A stretch of 34,616 nt of DNA from Bacillota bacterium. GTDB taxonomy: Bacteria; Bacillota; Clostridia; Acetivibrionales; DTU013. Numbering within the stretch: position 1 is the first letter of the stretch; every line of letters begins with the position of its first letter. Positions 32,893 through 34,616 of the stretch are shown here, in pieces. The notes below the pieces were generated by a model, which saw only the letters and a program-made list of their open reading frames with translations, searched no databases and was not told the DNA's origin. The stretch is from positions 1-34,616 of the forward strand of contig JAEYOM010000043.1 of assembly GCA_023411715.1 (NCBI GenBank). The letters are read 5' to 3'. The position numbers were made by a program, and so were the translations under genes.

Positions 32893-32943
32893 ACCGGTGA
32901 AACCGGACAGACCGGACAGACCGGACAGACCGGACAGACCGGA
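32893..32943 (+). repeat. 9-bp tandem repeat after the cdaR stop
   Basis: The unit ACCGGACAG occurs four times in full (32902-32937), followed by ACCGGA and preceded by one variant ACCGGTGAA. The frame is that of cdaR and would encode TGE then TGQ four times if the TAA were read through or mutated. The open frame extends 30 codons to TAG at 32974-32976. Confidence 0.85.
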
Positions 32944-33099
32944 GTAGATAAGACAGAATGGGCAGGCCGAGGGTAGACAATAAGTATTAGGATACAGACA
33001 CAAGCTTGCAGATGGTGCAGACTTGTTGACATAACATGGCGACACAGTGCACAGCAACCGGCATAAGTCAAATTGTATCAAAGTAGTGAAGGTGCATAT

Positions 33100-34616
33100 A
33101 TGAAACTGATGATAACAGAGCTGAGGCTGCCTTTCGAGCTTGGTTTGGCGGAACTGAAAAGCTTGGCAGCCCGGAAGCTTGGAGTAAGCGTTACTGATTT
33201 TAAAACATTCAGGTTAATAAAAGAAGCAACAGATGCGAGAAGAAAACCCGACATAAGCCGGGTTTATTCCGTTTTGGCGGAAATCCCGGACAGCCGGAAC
33301 TTTAGAAAAGGCGATAATATCCGCATAGTTCAGGATGAACCGGAAGAGCCTATCACACCCGGCTGCAAAAAGCTTGCGGGAAGGCCGGTCATCGTCGGGA
33401 GCGGTCCTGCCGGGATATTTGCGGCGCTTACACTTGCGGGAGCAGGTTATAAGCCGATCGTGCTCGAACGCGGAAAGGCAGTGGAAGACAGGGCGGCATT
33501 CGTCGACGTCTACTGGAAAAACGGCGAATTGGATCCCGAATGCAACGTACAGTTCGGAGAGGGCGGAGCAGGCACGTTTTCTGACGGCAAGCTCACGACC
33601 AGGATAAACGACCGCCGTTGTGAAAGCGTTTTGAGGCAGTATCATGAGGCCGGCGCGCCTGAAGACATATTGTACAAGGCAAAGCCGCATATTGGCTCGG
33701 ACAGGCTAAGACAGGTAGTTGCAGATATGAGGCGCAAGCTTATCGGGCTAGGAGGAGAAATAAGATTCGGCGCAAAGGTGACTTCCCTGACGATCCGGAA
33801 CGGACGGGTAACCGGAGTCACAGTAAACGGAACAGAGGAGATAGAGGCCGGCGTCGTAGTGCTTGCCATAGGTCACAGCGCCAGGGATACCTTTGCCTCG
33901 CTTCTGCAGAACGGCGTCACCATGGTGCGCAAACCTTTTTCGATAGGAGTGCGGATCGAGCATCCACAGGAGATGATAAACCAGTCTCAGTATGGCAGGC
34001 CTGACGCCGCCGCAATATTGGGGGCCGCAGACTATCAGCTTTTTTACAGGACAGGAGGAAGGACGGCTTATTCCTTCTGCATGTGCCCCGGCGGGGTAGT
34101 TGTGGCGTCGGCTTCCGAACCAGAGACTATAGTGACGAACGGTATGAGCTATTTTGCCAGGGACAGGGAGAATGCCAACAGTGCGTTCGTAGTTTCCGTT
34201 GAACCCGGGGATTTCGGAGGCAGTCATGTGCTGGCCGGCGTCGAGTTCCAGCGCATGTGGGAGAGAAAGGCATACCTGGTGGGCGGCGGTAAGGGTGCGG
34301 CGCCCATACAGAGGCTCGGGGATTTTATGAAAGGCAGTGCTTCAGCGTCATTTGGAACCGTAAAACCGAGTTATACCGGCAAGGTTGCATTATCCGACTT
34401 AAATTTGTGTCTCCCGGAATTTGTAACGTCAGCTATGAAAGAGGCAGTCCCCTATTTTGACCGCAGACTCAGGGGCTTTTCGAACGGTGACGCAGTGCTC
34501 ACGGGAGTTGAGACAAGGACCTCTTCGCCGGTTAGAATGACGAGGGGCGATACTCTCGAAGCAGTAGGCATCGAGGGTTTATACCCGGCCGGCGAAGGCG
34601 CGGGTTACGCGGGAGG
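33100..34616 (+). CDS. NAD(P)/FAD-dependent oxidoreductase, C-terminal end missing
   Basis: The gene is cut by the right window edge; 505 codons are visible from ATG 33100 (GTGAAGGTG upstream). An N-terminal 90-residue domain (RLPFELGLAELKSLAARKL) precedes the FAD-binding loop VIVGSGPAGIFAALTLAGAG near residues 97-115 and EGGAGTFSDGKL. The pattern matches the COG2509 type FAD-dependent dehydrogenases often encoded after cdaA-cdaR in Clostridia. The reaction is uncharacterised. Confidence 0.88.
   Translation, partial: MKLMITELRLPFELGLAELKSLAARKLGVSVTDFKTFRLIKEATDARRKPDISRVYSVLAEIPDSRNFRKGDNIRIVQDEPEEPITPGCKKLAGRPVIVGSGPAGIFAALTLAGAGYKPIVLERGKAVEDRAAFVDVYWKNGELDPECNVQFGEGGAGTFSDGKLTTRINDRRCESVLRQYHEAGAPEDILYKAKPHIGSDRLRQVVADMRRKLIGLGGEIRFGAKVTSLTIRNGRVTGVTVNGTEEIEAGVVVLAIGHSARDTFASLLQNGVTMVRKPFSIGVRIEHPQEMINQSQYGRPDAAAILGAADYQLFYRTGGRTAYSFCMCPGGVVVASASEPETIVTNGMSYFARDRENANSAFVVSVEPGDFGGSHVLAGVEFQRMWERKAYLVGGGKGAAPIQRLGDFMKGSASASFGTVKPSYTGKVALSDLNLCLPEFVTSAMKEAVPYFDRRLRGFSNGDAVLTGVETRTSSPVRMTRGDTLEAVGIEGLYPAGEGAGYAG

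Noticed and set aside
32893..32943. Short tandem repeats that could suggest a CRISPR array.
   Set aside because: The unit is only 9 bp with no spacers and no cas genes nearby.

Overview
The window is chromosomal DNA of a Gram-positive bacterium of the Clostridia (Bacillota). The evidence is strong AGGAGG-type ribosome sites, frequent GTG and TTG starts, consensus sigma-A promoters, a cdaA-cdaR pair, a BlaI/M56 pair, an AgrC-type kinase, and mobile-element modules typical of Clostridia. No species can be named from the sequence. All functional names come from recognising motifs and families by eye; no database was searched.

Layout. (1) 1-640: host DNA with the start of a ketopantoate-reductase-like gene (minus strand), a sigma-A promoter and broken tRNA-Leu 5' halves. 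(2) About 638-18979: an 18.3 kb integrated element. It splits a tRNA-Leu(UAG) gene inside its anticodon loop. The 5' half (606-642) and 3' half (18978-19029) join through a shared TTTAGG into a tRNA with a perfect anticodon stem. The element ends join into a long imperfect palindrome centred on TT, the architecture of a large-serine-recombinase attP. Just inside the left end is an intact tRNA-Leu(UAG), placed so that the host promoter still reads it. Next come an arginyl-tRNA synthetase gene behind an apparent arginine attenuator, two overlapping large serine recombinase genes (one lacking most of its catalytic domain), a decayed relaxase, mobC, a RepA-like ATPase gene with 51-bp-spaced dyads, and a DUF6076-like gene. 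Cargo follows: a tight 2H phosphoesterase / Nudix / ITPase-like / P-loop kinase operon, a YhcG-type nuclease gene, and a four-gene cluster with a Rad50-like ATPase that resembles an ABC three-component defence system. (3) 19030-26990: accessory chromosome with two cupins, an orphan AgrC-like kinase, a double flavodoxin-fold reductase plus EFR1-type ferredoxin, a serine-hydrolase remnant, and a BlaI/M56 regulatory pair. (4) 27081-34616: core-like chromosome with a HAD phosphatase, a 33-residue membrane protein, the AMMECR1/Memo-like plus radical SAM pair, the c-di-AMP synthase and its regulator (cdaA-cdaR), and an FAD-dependent oxidoreductase cut by the window end.

How the parts fit. The element looks like a mobilizable but now transfer-defective island. 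It has a plausible integrase, a mobilization remnant and a replication-type ATPase, and it carries genes for tRNA repair or replacement, nucleotide processing and defence. The most unusual points are the anticodon-loop insertion with an element-borne replacement tRNA, the argS leader peptide ending in four arginine codons, and the nucleotide-hydrolase operon beside the defence genes.
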